The notes under the pieces: model-generated | Databases searched by the model: none | Seen by the model: only the letters and a program-made list of their open reading frames with translations | Told to the model about the DNA's origin: nothing | Made by a program: the position numbers and the translations under genes | Shown: positions 17,181 to 25,405 of the stretch, piece after piece | How positions within the stretch are numbered: position 1 is the stretch's first letter | Layout: every line of letters starts with the position of its first letter | Assembly: GCF_000308555.1 (NCBI RefSeq) | Contig: NZ_BAFY01000079.1 | Coordinates: 1-37,764 of the forward strand | Reading direction: 5' to 3' | DNA from: Nocardia cyriacigeorgica NBRC 100375 | GTDB taxonomy: Bacteria > Actinomycetota > Actinomycetes > Mycobacteriales > Mycobacteriaceae | DNA: 37,764 bases

Positions 17181-18014
17181 GTGCGTGCACTCGAGCAGAT
17201 CAGCGAATGGCCGGTCCGGCATGCGGCGGCCGGTGTGGTGTTCGGCGACGGTGAGACCGCCGTCGCGGGCGACACCGAGCGCGTGTTCCGGCTGGCCTCG
17301 GTCACCAAACCCCTTGCCGCCTACGCCGTGCTGATCGCGATCGAGGAAGGCGCGATCGAGCTCGATCAGCCTGCCGGTCCGCCGGGCTCGACCGTGCGGC
17401 ACCTGCTCGCGCACACCTCGGGGCTGGCCTTCGACACCACCGAGGTGATGGCCGAGCCCGGTCAGCGGCGCATCTACTCCAGCTCCGGCTTCGAGGTGCT
17501 GGCCGATTTCGTCGCCGAACAGACCGGCATCGCCTTCGACGAATACCTGCGCGACGCCGTGTTCGCGCCGCTCGGGATGACGTCGTCGGTGCTGGACGGA
17601 TCAGCAGGTCACGCCTGCCGGTCCAGCGCCGCCGACCTGCTGCGCTTCGCCGCGGAACTGCTGCGTCCGCAGCTGATCTCGGCCGAGACCCACGCCGCGG
17701 CGACGACCGTCCAGTTCCCTGGCCGCAATGGCGTTCTGCCCGGCTATGGTTCGCAGCGGCCCAACGACTGGGGACTCGGATTCGAAATCCGCGATGGGAA
17801 AACCCCGCATTGGACCGGTGCGGCGAACTCACCGCGAACCTATGGCCATTTCGGCCAATCCGGAACTTTTTTGTGGGTCGACCCGGAAGTCGGCTTGGCG
17901 TGTCTCGCCTTGAGCGACGAGAATTTCGGCGATTGGGCACGGGCGGCATGGCCGCCGTTGAGTGATGCGGTGATCGCGGAAGCGACACGCCGAAGCAACT
18001 CGTCCGCTAAGTAA
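17181..18014 (+). CDS. Serine hydrolase of the beta-lactamase / D,D-peptidase-like family
   Basis: The 277-aa protein has the catalytic SxxK motif (S40-V-T-K43 in FRLASVTKPL), a YSSSGFEVLADFVAEQTG segment holding the Tyr motif, the family motif HLLAHTSGL, and a late HFGQSG that serves as the KTG-equivalent. There is no signal peptide, so it should be cytoplasmic, like many actinobacterial EstB-type esterases. GTG 17181 follows a TAGGCT -10-like hexamer by about 7 nt, suggesting a leaderless message. The substrate is unknown. Confidence 0.88.
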   Translation: MRALEQISEWPVRHAAAGVVFGDGETAVAGDTERVFRLASVTKPLAAYAVLIAIEEGAIELDQPAGPPGSTVRHLLAHTSGLAFDTTEVMAEPGQRRIYSSSGFEVLADFVAEQTGIAFDEYLRDAVFAPLGMTSSVLDGSAGHACRSSAADLLRFAAELLRPQLISAETHAAATTVQFPGRNGVLPGYGSQRPNDWGLGFEIRDGKTPHWTGAANSPRTYGHFGQSGTFLWVDPEVGLACLALSDENFGDWARAAWPPLSDAVIAEATRRSNSSAK

Positions 18015-18109
18015 CAGGTGTAACACCGGACACTCGAGTACACTCGGGCAACGCCAGTTCGACAGGCCGTTGGGGAAGACGTTCCTCGTCGACGCTGGAG
18101 GTGTCTGTG

Positions 18110-18643
18110 GTGCGCGCATCGAGTCAGTTCGCGGATGCGACGGCGGGTGTGGTCTACATCCACTCGTCGCCTGCCGCGCTGTGCCCGCACATCGAGTGGG
18201 CCCTCGCCTCTGCTCTCGGAGCCCCCGCAAAACTCCGCTGGACCGCCCAGCCGGCCGCCGCCGGCCAACTGCGGGCAACCAGCGACTGGGTCGGCCCGGT
18301 CGGTACCGCCGCGCGCATCGCCCAAGCCCTCCGCTCCTGGCCCGTACTGAGATTCGAAGTCACCGAGGACCCCAGCGAGGGCGTGGACGGCGAGCGCTAC
18401 AGCTTCGTGCCTGCCCTCGGCCTCTGGCACGGATCCACCAGCGCCAACGGCGACGTCACCATCGGCGAGATGCGGCTGCGGGTGATGCTGCAAACCGCCC
18501 GCGAACTCGACAAGTACTCCGGCTACGACCTGGCCGCCGAACTCGACCGCGCCCTCGGCACCGCCTGGGACGAAGACCTCGAGGTCTACCGCTGCGGCAG
18601 CGAGGGCGCGGAGATCACCTGGCTGCGTCGCGACGTGGGGTGA
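18110..18643 (+). CDS. DUF3145 family protein
   Basis: This 177-aa protein starts VRASSQFADATAGVVYIHSS and contains CPHIEWALASALG, then SWPVLRFEVTEDPSEG and EDLEVYRCGSEG. These match the DUF3145 family, found only in actinomycetes and of unknown function. GTG 18110 is picked because GGAGG (18097-18101) lies 8 nt upstream and homologues begin with M-R-A-S; GTG 18101 or 18107 is possible. Confidence 0.88.
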   Translation: MRASSQFADATAGVVYIHSSPAALCPHIEWALASALGAPAKLRWTAQPAAAGQLRATSDWVGPVGTAARIAQALRSWPVLRFEVTEDPSEGVDGERYSFVPALGLWHGSTSANGDVTIGEMRLRVMLQTARELDKYSGYDLAAELDRALGTAWDEDLEVYRCGSEGAEITWLRRDVG

Positions 18644-18847
18644 ACCGGGTCGGCGCGACCGCGCTGAGCCGCTCCCGGCGCATTGCGCCGCACGCACCTC
18701 GTTCCCATCGATAGCCCGCGCTTGTGTATGGTTGCCGAGGTCGTCGAGCAGCGGGGAGGTGGTCGGAATCCGAGCACACCGGGAAGCCCGACCGGCCGGG
18801 AACGACGCCCAGCCGAGTCCGAGGCCACACAACACACACTCCTCCTT

Positions 18848-20107
18848 ATGACACACAGTCCGCTCACGTTGACCACACGCTGGTCCCGGGTCGTGCCGTG
18901 GTGCGTTCCGGTGCTGCTCGCGATCGTCGTCGCCTTCTGGCTGTCGGACCACATCTCTCGTGGCTTCATCGATCTCGAGGTCTACCGGATCGGCATCGAC
19001 ACCCTGCGCGATGGCGGTGACCTGTACGGCGATCTGCCGGAAACCTCGTTCGGCATCGGCCTGCCATTCATCTATCCGCCCTTCGCGGCGCTCGCCTTGT
19101 CGCCGTTCGCGCTGCTGCCGTGGAGTGTGGCCGTCGTCAGCTACTTCACCGTCTCGGTGGCCGCGCTCGCGCTGACCCTGTTTCTGGTCGCCCGCAGGAT
19201 GTGGCCGCAGCAGCGGGCCCTCGGCTGGTGGGCGGCTGCGACGGCGCTGCCATTGGCGTTGCTGCTCGAACCGACGGTGTCCACGCTGGACTTCGGCCAG
19301 GTGAACCTGATCCTGATGGGCCTGGTCGCCGCCGACTGCCTGCCCGAGAAGACCAAGTGGCCGCGCGGTGTGCTGGTGGGTATCGCCGCCGCGATCAAGC
19401 TGACGCCGGCCGCGTTCGTCCTGTACTTCCTGGTGCGTCGCGACTACAAGGCCGCGATCACCGCCGCCGCTACCGGCGCGACGGTCACCGCCCTCGCCTT
19501 CGCGGTGCTGCCGCGCGAATCGTTCGAATACTGGTTCGGCGGCGGCAACATGTCCGGGCTGTCCGGCTCGGTGTTCCACACCAATCAGTCCATCCAGGGC
19601 GTGCTCGCCCGCTTCGGGATCTCCGGTATCGCCTTCACCGCACTGTGGCTGGTGCTGGCCGCGCTGGCGCTGGTGCTGGTGTACGCGATCATGCGCAAGG
19701 TGGCCGATGTGCCGCCGCTGGCCCTGTTCGCCAACGCGCTGCTCGCCCTGCTGGTGTCGCCGATCTCGTGGTCGCACCACTGGGTGTGGGTGGCGCCCGG
19801 CCTGCTGGTGCTGATCGCTTATGCGGGCCGGTTGCCCCTGCGCGCGGCCATCGCCGGCTATCTGGTGGCGCTGGGTGCGGCATGGGTGTTCTATTACGCA
19901 CCACATGAGCGGCTCCCGCAGGGCGAGGACCGGGAACTCGGCTGGTCGGCCGCCCAGCATCTGGTGGGGGATGCGTACGTGTGGGTGGCGGTGCTGCTGC
20001 TCGGCTGGATCGCCCTGGCTCGCCAGGCGCAACGTGCGGTAGCCGAATCGGAACCGGTCATCCGGCCCGACGAGGTGGTGGCCGAGCGGAGTCCGACGCT
20101 GCGATGA
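18848..20107 (+). CDS. GT87-family polytopic mannosyltransferase (DUF2029)
   Basis: This 419-aa membrane protein has about ten hydrophobic helices and GT-C layout: helix 1 (VPWCVPVLLAIVVAFWL), then the first periplasmic loop with the acidic motif GFIDLEVYRIG that carries the catalytic Asp in this family, then GLPFIYPPFAAL and TVSTLDFGQVNLILM. Related enzymes use polyprenyl-phosphate mannose to extend PIM, lipomannan or arabinomannan outside the membrane; which linkage this one makes cannot be told. ATG 18848 begins MTHSPLTLTT. The 204 bp before it hold a TATGGT -10-like hexamer at 18727 but no gene. Confidence 0.87.
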   Translation: MTHSPLTLTTRWSRVVPWCVPVLLAIVVAFWLSDHISRGFIDLEVYRIGIDTLRDGGDLYGDLPETSFGIGLPFIYPPFAALALSPFALLPWSVAVVSYFTVSVAALALTLFLVARRMWPQQRALGWWAAATALPLALLLEPTVSTLDFGQVNLILMGLVAADCLPEKTKWPRGVLVGIAAAIKLTPAAFVLYFLVRRDYKAAITAAATGATVTALAFAVLPRESFEYWFGGGNMSGLSGSVFHTNQSIQGVLARFGISGIAFTALWLVLAALALVLVYAIMRKVADVPPLALFANALLALLVSPISWSHHWVWVAPGLLVLIAYAGRLPLRAAIAGYLVALGAAWVFYYAPHERLPQGEDRELGWSAAQHLVGDAYVWVAVLLLGWIALARQAQRAVAESEPVIRPDEVVAERSPTLR

Positions 20108-20196
20108 GCGAGCGTCGTTCGCCGACTGGATGGCTGCCGAGCCCGGTGTAACGACAATTCGGGTGAGGTGGTCCTGCGGGAACCGCGCACCTCGGC

Positions 20197-20922
20197 GTGG
20201 GCCCGAAACTCCTGGTCAGGCCCAACTACGCTCGTCGGCGTGGCAATCGAACCGACGTCGGACCGCGATTCGCAAGATCGAACTATCGTCGGCCGTGGTG
20301 GCGGCTGATCCTCTCGACGCGGCGCGGCTTCGTCGCGCTGATGGTCGATTACGACAACACCGTGCTCGCCTTGGCCAGCGATCACGGAAACCAGACCCGC
20401 TGCCTGTTCGCCCCGCACGAACCACGCAGCCTGCTGCGCGCCGCGTGCGCGCTCGACACCGTCGACTGTGACCTCGGCATCGCGACCTGGGGGCACAGCC
20501 AAGGCGGCGCCGTCGCCCACCTGGCCCCCAACCACGACCCGCGGGTGCGCGCGGTCTGGACCACCGGCTACGCCGGCGACATGCCATCGGTGCTCCCGGT
20601 GAACCGCTTGCGGGTGCCGGCCGGGGAGAACGAGAACAACGGCAAGCCCGAGATCCTGAACAGGGCAGTCGGTTTCACCCCGTGGGAATGCCCGGACGAC
20701 GGCCGCAGCCACTGCCTGCGCGCCGACGGCAGCGGCTGGATCATCGTCCGCGAAGCCGACGTCGCGACCACCACCGCCGACCACTGCTGGTTCTACCGCC
20801 ACACCTGCTGGTCCACCGAAACGTTCCTCGAACCGAGCTGGACCGATCGTGGGTCCACCAAGCCGTATGCGATCGAACCCAATGCCGAGTGGGTGGCAGA
20901 GGTTGTTCGGTCACCGCTGTGA
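20197..20922 (+). pseudogene. Secreted alpha/beta-hydrolase, N-terminus lost
   Basis: The frame contains the nucleophile elbow TWGHSQGGAVAHL and a Cys-rich C-terminal half (ECPDDGRSHC; DHCWFYRHTC) typical of exported actinobacterial esterases. Full-length relatives start with a signal peptide and an oxyanion-loop strand; here the first 45 residues are Arg-rich, without a signal peptide, and look like random coding. The readable hydrolase part begins near MVDYDNT (ATG 20341). Many paired cysteines in a protein that cannot be exported argue for decay. It lies just before the integrated element. Confidence 0.5.
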
Positions 20923-21081
20923 GCGCGGCCGTGCCAAGGCATTCGAACTGCTCAGGTCAGTCGGCTCATGCCGCCGTCCTTGCCGCAAATGCTTCGCGGC
21001 GCAACGACTTCCGTGTTAGCGGGCGCAGCCCGCCGTAGGTCCGTCGACGATGACGCTGATCGCGCCGCACGGATGTGCAGC

Positions 21082-21109
21082 GCCCCCGGCCTATGGGAGG
21101 ACCGAGGGC
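21082..21109 (-). terminator. Original terminator of tRNA-Val, left behind at attL
   Basis: GCCCCCGG (21082-21089) pairs with CCGAGGGC (21102-21109) with one mismatch around a 12-nt loop. It lies 8 bp past the 3' end of the displaced tRNA half, on the tRNA's strand. Confidence 0.45.
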
Positions 21110-21115
21110 GCGATG

Positions 21116-21159
21116 GTGGGCGCAGAGGGGTTCGAACCCCCGACCGCTGGTGTGTAAAA
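21116..21159 (-). repeat. attL: displaced 3' half of tRNA-Val
   Basis: These 44 bases repeat 29700-29743 with only two differences, and cover the tRNA from the anticodon loop to the discriminator base. The rest of the tRNA is absent on the right, where element DNA begins. The two mismatches are on opposite sides of one T-stem base pair. It is the left boundary of the element. Confidence 0.9.
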
Positions 21160-21205
21160 GCGCGTCGAAACGTCCGGCTGGTATCGCCCCGTCCGTGCAG
21201 TCCAG

Positions 21206-21220
21206 GTCAGAGGCTGTTTC
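21206..21220 (+). repeat. Arm-type inverted repeat, left copy
   Basis: GTCAGAGGCTGTTTC is the inverse of 29670-29684 (14 of 15 bases). In the circular form the two copies face each other across the att core. Confidence 0.6.
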
Positions 21221-21263
21221 GTGTCCAGCCTGTGTTGTCCTGTCCACCCTGTGCGTGCCCGTC

Positions 21264-21285
21264 TTGGCAAGTTCTCGGCAGGATG
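21264..21285 (+). repeat. Candidate integrase arm sites, left pair
   Basis: TTGGCAAGTTC (21264-21274) is followed at 11-bp pitch by a poorer copy TCGGCAGGATG. The same 11-mer occurs in a tandem pair beside attR. Confidence 0.5.
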
Positions 21286-21310
21286 GAAACACCGCCTGAC
21301 CTGCCCGAGA

Positions 21311-21350
21311 CCGGGAGCGGTGGCAGGCCGGAGGTAGACACAGCTCCCGG
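21311..21350 (-). terminator. Hairpin after the XRE gene
   Basis: CCGGGAGC (21311-21318) pairs perfectly with GCTCCCGG (21343-21350), lying 11 bp after the XRE stop. The arm overlaps an 18-nt repeat (21331-21348) also found at 25343. Confidence 0.4.
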
Positions 21351-21360
21351 CCGGGGTCGG

Positions 21361-22554
21361 TCAGTAGGGCACGCCGACGAAATCGGCCAGCTCCCGCATA
21401 TCGGGGGTGAGGGTGCGGCGCTTGTCGATCATCGTGGACATGATGTCGCGGGCGTAGCGCTGCTTCACCAGCCATTCGGGCAGGTCGCGGCGGATCTGCT
21501 GGAGTACCCGCACCGCGTCGGCAGGGTTGCCCGTCGCGGCGTGTGCAGCGGCCACGTCCAGCCGGTGCCGGTTCCATACCCACGGCAGCGGGTAGCTGAC
21601 GTTCTCCAGCCGTTCGCCGAGCGCCAGGGTGATGTCCGGCCGGTCGGCCACCATGGCGTTCTCGGCCTCGAGCATGGCGACCGTCAGCGGGCCGAAGCTG
21701 TGCAGCAATCCGTCTTTGCTGTCGTGCTCGCCGTAGCGGATCCCGGTCGCGGCCATCTTGGCGAAGGTGAGCGCGTCCTCGGCTTCGCCGGGCCGGTTGT
21801 CGCGCACAGCGGTTGTGCTCACGCGCTGCAACATCAGGCCCCAACCGGCCAGCTCGTCGCGGGAGGCGCGGGAGATGCGGCGCGGCTCCAGATCGTCGGC
21901 CCAGCGCGCGGCGGTCTCGCGCGCCTTCGCAAGGTCGCCTTGCCGGATGTATCGCCAGCATTCGGCATCCATCAGCGGCACCGCCGCCCGCACGTCCGGC
22001 GCGTCATCGAGGGCGAGCCGGAGCGCGGTGTCGGCGGCATCGAACTGCCACGACAGGACCATGGTCCAGCCGACCATTTGCCGGATCCGGCTGCGCAGAG
22101 ACCGCGCGGTGGTGTCGCCGCTGTCGGCAGCGCTCACCAAGTAGTCGGCATCGCGCAGCAGCGGCACCAGGATCGGGGCGAGCTGTGACAACTTGCCGTG
22201 CCGGAACACCGGTTTGGCTTCGGCGAACGTCGCGGCCACACCGGCGACGGTGGGCGGCTCCGGGGAATCGTCGGCCGCGTAGGACCCTTCGAGCGCGCGG
22301 CGCACTTCGGCCCACAGCTCGACATCGGAGGCGGCCGGAGCCTCCGCGTCCGGCGTGACGATCAGTGCGGAGGTTTCCACGCGTAGCGCGGTAGCGAGTC
22401 GGCGCGCGGTCTCTGTCCGCGTCCGTTCCTGGGTGCCTTGCTCCAGCGCGCGGATCAGCGCGACGGAGACGCCGGACCGTTCGGCCAGCTCGGTTTGAGT
22501 GAGGCCGCGACGTTTCCGGATGCTGCGCAGTCGGTTTCCGAGTTCATCGCCCAT
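21361..22554 (-). CDS. XRE-family regulator with long helical (TPR-like) C-terminus
   Basis: The 397-aa protein opens with a Cro/C1-type helix-turn-helix (LGNRLRSIRKRRGLTQTELA, then ERSGVSVALIRALEQG). The remaining 330 residues are helical repeats (VGWTMVLSWQFDAADTALRL; CWRYIRQGDLAKARETAARW; RHRLDVAAAHAATGNPADAV), the signal-sensing architecture of actinobacterial XRE-TPR regulators. As the only large HTH protein of the element apart from Xis and Int, it is the likely master repressor. ATG 22554 begins MGDELGNRL; a longer frame adds eight residues without a ribosome site. Confidence 0.85.
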   Translation of the reverse strand: MGDELGNRLRSIRKRRGLTQTELAERSGVSVALIRALEQGTQERTRTETARRLATALRVETSALIVTPDAEAPAASDVELWAEVRRALEGSYAADDSPEPPTVAGVAATFAEAKPVFRHGKLSQLAPILVPLLRDADYLVSAADSGDTTARSLRSRIRQMVGWTMVLSWQFDAADTALRLALDDAPDVRAAVPLMDAECWRYIRQGDLAKARETAARWADDLEPRRISRASRDELAGWGLMLQRVSTTAVRDNRPGEAEDALTFAKMAATGIRYGEHDSKDGLLHSFGPLTVAMLEAENAMVADRPDITLALGERLENVSYPLPWVWNRHRLDVAAAHAATGNPADAVRVLQQIRRDLPEWLVKQRYARDIMSTMIDKRRTLTPDMRELADFVGVPY

Positions 22555-22585
22555 GTTCCAACGGTACGGGCACAACACCCAAGGG

Positions 22586-22599
22586 GACTAGTACTTGTC
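22586..22599. promoter_or_regulatory. Candidate element-repressor operator
   Basis: GACTAGTACTTGTC is a near-perfect palindrome centred on AGTACT, 32 bp upstream of the XRE start. The 11-mer TAGTACTTGTC recurs at 25569-25579 in the centre of the iteron region. An 11-nt direct repeat GCACAACACCC (22570, 22631) also flanks this promoter region. Confidence 0.45.
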
Positions 22600-22733
22600 G
22601 AATCGGTGGGCCGAAAGTGCCATTGAGACAGCACAACACCCCCCATAGCGTCCATTCTCAGGCCCCGCCGCCGGGTCGAGCCCAGTTCCCGGCGGCGGGT
22701 GCACACCAGCGCCGGGAGACGACAGGGGAGACG

Positions 22734-23033
22734 ATGAGGCCGACCGCGTTCGGGTGGATCGACCATGAAGTGAGCGCCGCGCCGGAGTGGGACGCCGCGC
22801 GCCTGACGCGGTTCGCGCGCCATCTCGGTTATCGGATCGTGTGGCCGGATGAACGGTCGGTGTTGCCGGTGGCCGATCAGGCGCGCAACGCCGGAGCCGA
22901 TGCGGTGATCGTGCCCGCCCCAGACCATCTCGGCCCGCTCGAGTTGAACCGCGTCATGGACGTGGCCGACGTGGAAGTGATGCACCCCCGGTTGTCGTTC
23001 GCGCGCTGGCACAGCTGCGGGGCGGCGCGGTGA
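22734..23033 (+). CDS. Small protein resembling a degenerate resolvase N-terminal fold
   Basis: The 99-aa product is divergent from the XRE regulator. Its middle, LTRFARHLGYRIVWP then ADAVIVPAPDHLGPLELNRV and VADVEVMHP, echoes serine-recombinase N-terminal domains (a helix, a beta strand, then the D-x-L-G loop), but I see no catalytic Ser-Arg set. Such small proteins next to XRE regulators recur in actinobacterial elements. ATG 22734 has AGGGGAGA 3-4 nt upstream. Its stop overlaps the tiny membrane ORF. The function is unknown. Confidence 0.65.
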   Translation: MRPTAFGWIDHEVSAAPEWDAARLTRFARHLGYRIVWPDERSVLPVADQARNAGADAVIVPAPDHLGPLELNRVMDVADVEVMHPRLSFARWHSCGAAR

Positions 23034-23107
23034 TCGCGGCCGGGTGGGTGATCGTGGTCGGCGTCCCGCTGGCCGTGCTGGTGTGGGCGGTGTGGCCGCG
23101 CCGGTGA
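23030..23107 (+). CDS. 25-residue single-span membrane peptide
   Basis: GTG 23030 overlaps the TGA of the preceding gene (GTGA). The peptide is almost wholly one hydrophobic helix (WVIVVGVPLAVLVWAVW) ending PRR, which would place its C-terminus inside. It is too short for usual ORF calling. The tight coupling and clean helix suggest it is real. Confidence 0.45.
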   Translation: MIAAGWVIVVGVPLAVLVWAVWPRR

Positions 23108-23217
23108 TCGGCTTTGTAGCCCTGGCCGGGCCGGGCATTGTCGAGCGTGTCCGGGCCGGTCACAGCGTTTCGGGTGTCAGGTCCGGATCCGGCGATTTCC
23201 GCTCGGATCGGTGAATT

Positions 23218-23254
23218 TCTGACCGCCGCTAAGTGACTCTTACCGGCGGTCAGA
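23218..23254. terminator. Bidirectional hairpin between convergent genes
   Basis: A perfect 11-bp stem TCTGACCGCCG (23218-23228) / CGGCGGTCAGA (23244-23254) has a 15-nt loop. It includes the last codons of the peptidase gene. Confidence 0.6.
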
Positions 23255-23761
23255 CCGTGCGGGCGGTGCCCAGAATCCCGACCGGATACCGGCCGCGACC
23301 GGGGAGTATTCGATGCCCCACAGCGGCAGCCCGAGCGCTTCGGTGACCTGCCGGTGCCGGAGCCGGCCGAATGCGTACAGGTCGGCGGCGAGGGTGCGGA
23401 CGGCAGGCCAGACGGTCTCGAGGTCACGGCCGACCGCGTACGGATCGGTACCCGGTGCGGCGGCGACAATCGAGAAATCGGCGGGCTGTGTCGCCAGCTC
23501 GTCGCGCACGTCGCGCCAGTTCGGCACCGCTCCGGTACGCCAGCGGGTCGCCGCCCACGCACCCGCGACCGCGACCCGGGCATCGGCGTAGTCAGGCAGA
23601 TCGACGTAGCTGCAATGGCCGCCGCCGTCCGCGTTCAATACCGCTTCGGTGATGCGGGCACCGGCGAGCACGGCCGCGACCGCATGGCCGGTCTCGTGGA
23701 ACGCGGTGGCGGCGCGGTCACGCTCGGCGTCGGTGAGCCGGATCCGGGTCTGGGTCCTCAT
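23240..23761 (-). CDS. HExxH (FtsH/M41-like) small metallopeptidase-like protein
   Basis: The 173-aa protein has H22-E-T-G-H26 in ATAFHETGHAVAAVLAG, the zinc site and following Ala-rich helix of M41/FtsH-type peptidases. No AAA ATPase domain or membrane span is present, so it is a free peptidase domain or a relative that has lost activity. Small HExxH proteins in mobile elements often cleave or de-repress the element's repressor; here that is inference. ATG 23761 has AGGA 8 nt upstream. It is the last gene of the leftward block. Confidence 0.7.
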   Translation of the reverse strand: MRTQTRIRLTDAERDRAATAFHETGHAVAAVLAGARITEAVLNADGGGHCSYVDLPDYADARVAVAGAWAATRWRTGAVPNWRDVRDELATQPADFSIVAAAPGTDPYAVGRDLETVWPAVRTLAADLYAFGRLRHRQVTEALGLPLWGIEYSPVAAGIRSGFWAPPARSDRR

Positions 23762-23885
23762 GTGTTCGTTCCTGTCGCTCGAGGTGGGAATACGCCGGAC
23801 ACCGGCCCCGGCAGGCCCACAGCCATCACCGGGGCCGGTGTCACGGTTGCGGGCGGGTTGGTTCGCCCGGCTTCTCAATCTGGTC

Positions 23886-24347
23886 TCAGGGCCGGAGGCG
23901 GTACGTATGCAGCACGGTGCCGCGCTCGGCCATGCGTTCGCGCTCGGCGGCGCGGATCTCGATGCCGTCGAGCCGCCGCGTCGCGGTGCGCAGCGCGGTA
24001 CGGCAGCTCGCGATATGCCGCCCGGCCACGAACCGCCGCCGCTCGGCCTCATATGCCGGACGCCGGGCCGCGACGCGGCTGAGCGCCTCGCTCGCGGACG
24101 AAACGGCGGCGCACAGGGCTTCACCCCAGCTGCGGGCCGCGACGGCCGCAGCGTCGAGCACAGCCGGTCGCGGACGCGGTACCCCGGCCACGTCGGCGAG
24201 ATCGCGCAACGGGTCGAGCAAGTCGGCGAGCAATTCGGCCGCGACCGCCGCCGCCGCGCCGGGATTCGGTGATGCCGCCGCCCGCGCGGCGAACGCGTCG
24301 AGTTCGGCGAGCAGATCGGCGGCCTGGTCGATTGTCGGTGTCGTCAC
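23886..24347 (-). CDS. Hypothetical helical protein of the element
   Basis: The 153-aa Ala-rich protein is predicted all-helical, with a heptad-like start (IDQAADLLAELDAFAARAAA) and an Arg-rich second half (YEAERRRFVAGRHIASCRTA, then LRTATRRLDGIEIRAAERER). GTG 24347 overlaps the stop of the upstream gene by GTGA and has AAGGAG in good position. The basic C-terminus could bind nucleic acid. I do not recognise the family. Confidence 0.7.
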   Translation of the reverse strand: MTTPTIDQAADLLAELDAFAARAAASPNPGAAAAVAAELLADLLDPLRDLADVAGVPRPRPAVLDAAAVAARSWGEALCAAVSSASEALSRVAARRPAYEAERRRFVAGRHIASCRTALRTATRRLDGIEIRAAERERMAERGTVLHTYRLRP

Positions 24348-24820
24348 GGCTGAATCTCCTTGTTGTCGTCCAGTACCCACGGCTCGCCACCACCGGGCAG
24401 CGGTGGCAGATCGCCCCCGAGTTCATCGAGCAGCCTCACGGCCTCGGTGGCGAACTCTTCGGCGCTGATGCCCGCGCGTACTTCGACCCGCGACGGCGCG
24501 GCCAGACCGTAGAGCCTCACGCGGGATTCGATGAGCTTGCGCGCACCTTCGACGGCCTGAAGGTCACCGGCCAACGCGGCGGGCCACACGGCCAGCAACA
24601 GCCGCTCCAGGCGCGCGCCTTCGGTGTCGCGGTACTCGTCGGCAAGCTCGAAATCGGTCCGGTCGAGCAACGCATTCGTCGCCTTGCGCGCGCCGCTCTC
24701 GTCGGCGTACTGCAACGCGGCGGCGACGGCGGCCCACGTCTGGCCGGACAGGCGCAGCTCCAGGGCCTGTTGTGCGCGGACGCGCTCGTCGGTGGTGGCG
24801 GTCGTATTCGGTGTCGGCAT
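24344..24820 (-). CDS. HTH protein resembling a phage small terminase subunit
   Basis: The 158-aa protein begins with a DNA-binding-like helix-turn-helix: RAQQALELRLSGQTWAAVAA, then ALQYADESGARKATNALLDR. A long helical region follows (DTEGARLERLLLAVWPAALA, then GDLQAVEGARKLIESRVRLY with GLAAPS). This order recalls small terminase or terminase-associated HTH proteins of actinophages. No large terminase accompanies it. In Gram-positive satellites a private TerS redirects helper-phage packaging, which would suit this element. The call rests on pattern memory and needs a profile search. ATG 24820 has GGAGGG 8 nt upstream. Confidence 0.55.
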   Translation of the reverse strand: MPTPNTTATTDERVRAQQALELRLSGQTWAAVAAALQYADESGARKATNALLDRTDFELADEYRDTEGARLERLLLAVWPAALAGDLQAVEGARKLIESRVRLYGLAAPSRVEVRAGISAEEFATEAVRLLDELGGDLPPLPGGGEPWVLDDNKEIQP

Positions 24821-24870
24821 CGGTCATTCCCTCCGGTCTCGGAATTGGTAGGTCGGAACGGGCGGACAGA

Positions 24871-25071
24871 TCAGGCGTCCCACGCAAGACCCACGAATGT
24901 CCGGCCATTCACCTTGACCGCATCGACCTGCCCCGACTCCACGAGCGCGATCAGGTGACGGCCGATGTCGGCGCGGCCGGGGAGACGCTGGCGCAGCTCG
25001 CTCCACGCGTGCACGTCGCCGTCGGCGAGCAAGGACAGGATTTCGGTTTCCGGGTCGGTGATGGTGGTCAT
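24871..25071 (-). CDS. Small winged-helix protein
   Basis: The 66-aa product (TEILSLLADGDVHAWSELRQ, then RLPGRADIGRHLIALVESGQ and VDAVKVNGRTFVGLAW) has the helix pattern and beta-hairpin wing of a winged-helix DNA-binding domain. GAGAGG precedes ATG 25071. It may regulate the block or assist replication. Confidence 0.65.
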   Translation of the reverse strand: MTTITDPETEILSLLADGDVHAWSELRQRLPGRADIGRHLIALVESGQVDAVKVNGRTFVGLAWDA

Positions 25072-25160
25072 GGGTCGGCCTCTCTCGTTCGGTGGTCGCC
25101 GCTGCCGGTGAGGCCGTAGACGTTCCGTCGATTCGGACGGCAGCGGGGACGGTGGGTCGG

Positions 25161-25388
25161 TCAGGGAGTGGTTCGGCGCAGCTCCTCCAGTGCTTGCCGT
25201 GCCGTCGAGTCGTCGGGCACCGCTGCGATGTCGCCGAGTCGTCGGCGGTTCACCGCTGCCATCCGCTCGGCGGGTGTGTGGCCGTCGATGCGGACGCGGC
25301 TCTGTTGAGGCGGTAGGGGAGCTGTGTCAGCCTCCGACGCCAGAGGTAGACACAGCTCCCTGTCGGTGTTCGTAGCTCCTGCACTCAT
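25161..25388 (-). CDS. Small hypothetical protein
   Basis: This 75-aa protein reads MSAGATNTDRELCLPLASEA at its start and ends RQALEELRRTTP. The C-terminal half is helical and charged. A GAGGAG Shine-Dalgarno lies 7 nt before ATG 25388; the longer frame starting at 25550 would run through the iterons and is rejected. Its first codons contain one arm of an imperfect palindrome (25317-25360). Confidence 0.55.
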   Translation of the reverse strand: MSAGATNTDRELCLPLASEADTAPLPPQQSRVRIDGHTPAERMAAVNRRRLGDIAAVPDDSTARQALEELRRTTP

Positions 25389-25405
25389 GGCACTGCTCCT
25401 CTGTC

